Source of the DNA: Actinomycetes bacterium
GTDB lineage: Bacteria; Actinomycetota; Actinomycetes; Actinomycetales; Actinomycetaceae
DNA: 20,516 bases
NCBI GenBank assembly: GCA_023426345.1
Contig: JAFAAX010000096.1
Location: forward strand, 1 to 20,516
Direction of reading: 5' to 3'
Shown piece after piece: positions 19,963 to 20,516 of the stretch (position 1 is its first letter; each line of letters starts with the position of its first letter). Position numbers and translations under genes: made by a program. The notes under the pieces were generated by a model. It had not been told where the DNA came from. It did no database searches and was given only the letters and a program-made list of their open reading frames with translations.

Positions 19963-20516
19963 TCAGGCTCGCGGCTGATAGGCGCTGACCAGAACGGATA
20001 CCGTGGCGGTCTCCGGCACGCCGCGGTCGGGGGCGCCATCGACGATGAGGACGCCGCGGTCCGCGTCCACGGTCACGTGCCTGGCGGACGGCGTCATCCC
20101 CACCAGGTCGGCGGCTACCGCCGGGGAGAGCGCGATCGGCGTCTCCACGAGCTCGGTCGAGGCGCCGTCCACGTCGAAGAACGGCGCCAGCGCTCCGCGG
20201 AGCCGCCGCTCCTTGACGGGGTCGATGCCGACCATGCCCGGCAGGTGCGCGCGGAGCTCGACGAGGTGGCGGTCCGTCGGCCGGGCGACGACCAGCCGGC
20301 CGTCGGCGCGCAGGATGCGGTGGAACTCGCCGGCGCGGTGCGGGGCGAAGACGTTGAGGACGACGTCTGCGGAGTCTTCGGCCAACGGCAATGCGGCGGC
20401 GAACAGGTCGCAGGCGACGGCCGCGATCCGCGGGTGGGCGCGGGCGGCCAGCCGGAGGGCCCGCGCGGAGGCGTCCAGGCCCAGACCGCGGGCGGTCGGA
20501 TCGGCCGGCGCTGGGG
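19963..20516 (-). CDS. 23S rRNA (guanine-N1) methyltransferase, RlmA/TlrB-like (5' part outside window)
   Basis: The last 183 or so residues of a leftward gene are visible; the N-terminus, where RlmA proteins carry a zinc finger and the first SAM-binding motif, is beyond the right edge. The SAM-dependent methyltransferase fold is recognisable from GLDASARALRLAARAHP and ACDLFAAALPLAEDSADVV. VLNVFAPHRAGEFHRILRADGRLVVARPTDRHLVELR is characteristic of the RlmA family (E. coli RlmA acts on G745, the Gram-positive TlrB type on G748). The C-terminal part is the variable region of the family. Members of the TlrB branch can affect macrolide or tylosin susceptibility, but the branch cannot be decided from this fragment. 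The stop codon is at 19963-19965. Confidence 0.85.
   Translation of the reverse strand, partial: PAPADPTARGLGLDASARALRLAARAHPRIAAVACDLFAAALPLAEDSADVVLNVFAPHRAGEFHRILRADGRLVVARPTDRHLVELRAHLPGMVGIDPVKERRLRGALAPFFDVDGASTELVETPIALSPAVAADLVGMTPSARHVTVDADRGVLIVDGAPDRGVPETATVSVLVSAYQPRA

Noticed and set aside
16752..20039. Very long minus-strand open frame of about 1095 codons
   Set aside because: It runs through the hydrolase gene, the YvlD-like gene and pat in non-coding frames. It is Arg/Gly/Ala-rich with no recognisable domain, a typical shadow in very GC-rich DNA.

Overview
The window comes from a high-GC Gram-positive (actinobacterial) chromosome. The support is strong G/C bias at third codon positions, AAGGAGG-type ribosome binding sites, frequent ATGA/GTGA/TGATG gene overlaps, a CsoR copper regulator, an aromatic aminotransferase of the mycobacterial Pat type and a WXG100-like protein. 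A member of the Actinomycetaceae is plausible, but this is inference. I see no rRNA, tRNA, CRISPR, insertion sequence or phage module. No stretch over 300 bases lacks a gene; the longest gap is 5699-5946.

Left part (1-5698). A leftward copper-resistance operon reads csoR - copZ - copA, with copA running off the left edge. It starts from a well-formed promoter (2074-2103 on the minus strand) whose spacer and -10 carry a near-perfect CsoR box. Next is a leftward short-chain dehydrogenase. Diverging from it is a two-gene rightward operon: a 588-residue serine alpha/beta hydrolase (GHSQGG) and a 244-residue protein of unknown function with one membrane-like segment.

Middle (5699-13326). Here lies a rightward alpha-glucan/maltodextrin uptake and degradation operon: GH13 alpha-glucosidase, sugar-binding lipoprotein, two ABC permeases, a neopullulanase-like GH13 enzyme and a LacI-family regulator, tightly packed or overlapping. 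It has no ATPase, so a shared MsmK/MsiK-type ATPase elsewhere is expected. Its base composition is visibly lower in G+C than its flanks. Oligosaccharides would be captured by the lipoprotein, imported by the permeases and cut inside the cell by the two GH13 enzymes.

Right part (13327-20516). Leftward purB (adenylosuccinate lyase) and a fructosamine-kinase-family gene are followed by a second, rightward hydrolase locus. In it a WXG100-like protein is translationally coupled to a 594-residue protein with a helical N-terminal region and a C-terminal alpha/beta hydrolase domain (GHSQGA). Then come a leftward small YvlD/phage-holin-4-like membrane protein, a rightward pat aminotransferase, and the C-terminal part of an RlmA/TlrB-type 23S rRNA methyltransferase cut by the right edge.

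The most interesting signals are three. First, the two hydrolase loci share a Ser-Asp-His signature and an upstream I-x-GT-xx-W-xx-G motif. One of them is coupled to a WXG100-like gene, which suggests a type VII secretion substrate or effector family. Second, a short motif, GACGAGGGCG, recurs in intergenic DNA far more often than in coding DNA. Third, the sugar operon differs in composition from its surroundings.
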